Source: Planctomycetota bacterium (GTDB lineage Bacteria > Planctomycetota > Phycisphaerae > Sedimentisphaerales > Anaerobacaceae). Taken from it: a DNA stretch of 6,513 nucleotides. The stretch is taken from contig JABMRO010000350.1 of the NCBI GenBank assembly GCA_013202635.1, forward strand, positions 1 through 6,513. Reading direction: 5' to 3'. Shown here piece by piece: positions 5,660 to 6,513 of this stretch; within the stretch, counting starts at the first letter, position 1; each line of letters starts with the position of its first letter. The translations under genes were made by a program, and so were the position numbers. The notes under the pieces were generated by a model, which did not search any database, had not been told where the DNA came from, and saw only the letters and a program-made list of their open reading frames with translations.

Positions 5660-6513
5660 ATGGAAGACCGCACAACCATCCAACATTTCTTAGATTACTT
5701 GACGTATGAAAGGCGTTTCTCAGAACACACAGCCAAGTGTTATGGCGCCGACCTGGCACAATTCAGTGAGTTTCTGTTGAACGCTTCCGAGAGCAGCCAT
5801 CTGGATACCGAGCCGATTTCACCGGCCGGACATCAAGGAGGTACGGCGACAGCCGTGGCAGCGCCGGTTAAGCAAAATGTTGATGAGTTACTTCTTTCAG
5901 CAGGAACAGATGCTGTAAGAGCTTATCTTGCTTTTCTAAATGAGAAACAGTATTCCAAGGCAACCATAGCCCGAAAGCTGGCCACCTTGCGAAGCTTTTA
6001 TAAGTTTCTTGTTAAAAGAAACCAGCTCACCTCCAATCCGGTTATACCTGTCAGAACTCCAAAACAGGACAAAAAGCTGCCGCGTTTTCTTGATTATGAA
6101 GAAGTAAAGAAATTACTTAATACTCCATCACTCGACAATTGGCTCGGTGCCAGAGACAGGGCAATCATGGAGACGCTTTACAGTACCGGCATAAGAGTCA
6201 GCGAGCTTGTGGCGCTAAATATGGATGATATAGACTTCATGGGCGAGGTCGTGCATGTCAGAGGCAAAGGCAAAAAGGAAAGAATCGCACCTATCGGCTC
6301 ATCCGCCTTGCAGGTCATTCAGCATTATATGGAGTTTAGGAATAAACGGGCACAAAATAACGATAATTTTGATTCCAAAGTTTTATTCGTCAACAAACAC
6401 GGCAAACGGCTCAGCACCCGCAGCGTCCGTCGTAAGATGGACAAATATCTTAAGATGGCAGGACTGGACCCGGCCATCAGTCCACATACCTTGCGTCACA
6501 GTTTTGCAACGCA
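5660..6513 (+). CDS. xerC: XerC/XerD-type tyrosine recombinase, 3' end outside the window
   Basis: Site-specific tyrosine recombinase; the Xer pair resolves chromosome dimers at dif near the terminus. The frame is open from the ATG to the window edge (284 full codons). The N-terminal SAM-like, core-binding domain starts at FLDYLTYERRFSEHTAKCYGADL (10-32) and resumes at VRAYLAFLNEKQYSKATIARKL (86-107) and LRSFYKFLVKR (110-120), with a linker of about 40 residues between (42-84). The catalytic domain begins at LPRFLDYEEVKKLL (140-153). Catalytic residues visible are Arg179 (TGIRVSEL), Lys203 (RGKGKKER hairpin) and His276/Arg279 (HTLRHSFAT). The second His/Trp and the nucleophilic Tyr lie beyond the window, so activity cannot be confirmed. 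The HSFAT spelling leans toward XerC over XerD, but the two are not safely separable here, and an integron or phage integrase is less likely given the close Xer-type spacing of motifs. Confidence 0.9.
   Translation, partial: MEDRTTIQHFLDYLTYERRFSEHTAKCYGADLAQFSEFLLNASESSHLDTEPISPAGHQGGTATAVAAPVKQNVDELLLSAGTDAVRAYLAFLNEKQYSKATIARKLATLRSFYKFLVKRNQLTSNPVIPVRTPKQDKKLPRFLDYEEVKKLLNTPSLDNWLGARDRAIMETLYSTGIRVSELVALNMDDIDFMGEVVHVRGKGKKERIAPIGSSALQVIQHYMEFRNKRAQNNDNFDSKVLFVNKHGKRLSTRSVRRKMDKYLKMAGLDPAISPHTLRHSFAT

Noticed and set aside
5660..6513. Recombinase as evidence for an integrated mobile element
   Set aside because: No att-like direct repeats, tRNA, transposase or cargo genes are present, and the protein resembles a housekeeping Xer enzyme in an otherwise core-gene context.

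Overview
The window is 6.5 kb of densely packed bacterial chromosome with every gene on the + strand. It looks like ordinary core-genome housekeeping DNA, not an island or phage region. KdsA, which makes the LPS sugar precursor Kdo-8-phosphate, implies a Gram-negative-type outer envelope. The moderate G+C, the scarcity of clear Shine-Dalgarno sites, the style of the LeuRS and lipid kinase, and the long linker in the Xer recombinase suggest Planctomycetota, perhaps a Phycisphaerae/Sedimentisphaerales-like anaerobe. That placement is inference from general impression; no marker in the window proves it.

Layout: (1) 1-1684, the 3' two-thirds of leuS, of the compact type lacking the leucine-specific insert before KMSKS. 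(2) 1685-2215, a CYTH (CyaB/ThTPase-like triphosphate tunnel) protein that starts on the base after the leuS stop. (3) 2260-3204, a DAGK/YegS/LCB5-type lipid kinase. (4) A 79-bp gap holding a perfect 10-bp inverted repeat. (5) 3284-4111, kdsA of the metal-dependent class. (6) 4104-5036, a COG0731-like radical SAM protein with a C-terminal winged helix, overlapping kdsA by 8 bp. (7) 5037-5326, a 290-bp noncoding region with two exact GGCCGATAA copies and related sites. (8) 5327-5566, a 79-residue protein of unknown function. (9) 5660 to the window end, a XerC/XerD-type tyrosine recombinase cut just after the HxxR motif.

The first five genes are tightly spaced and probably form one or two transcription units. 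leuS and the CYTH gene abut, and kdsA and the radical SAM gene overlap, so both pairs are candidates for translational coupling. The lipid kinase and KdsA both fit envelope lipid metabolism. LeuRS serves translation, and the CYTH and radical SAM proteins have no substrate that can be read from sequence. The noncoding gap at 5037-5326 most likely separates this group from a second unit made of the small protein and the recombinase.

I found no rRNA, tRNA, CRISPR array, insertion sequence or riboswitch, and no clear novel multi-gene system. The observations most worth checking are the repeated sigma-28-like octamers at 5037-5326, the conserved-looking small protein next to the recombinase, the roughly 40-residue linker inside the recombinase, and the palindrome before kdsA.
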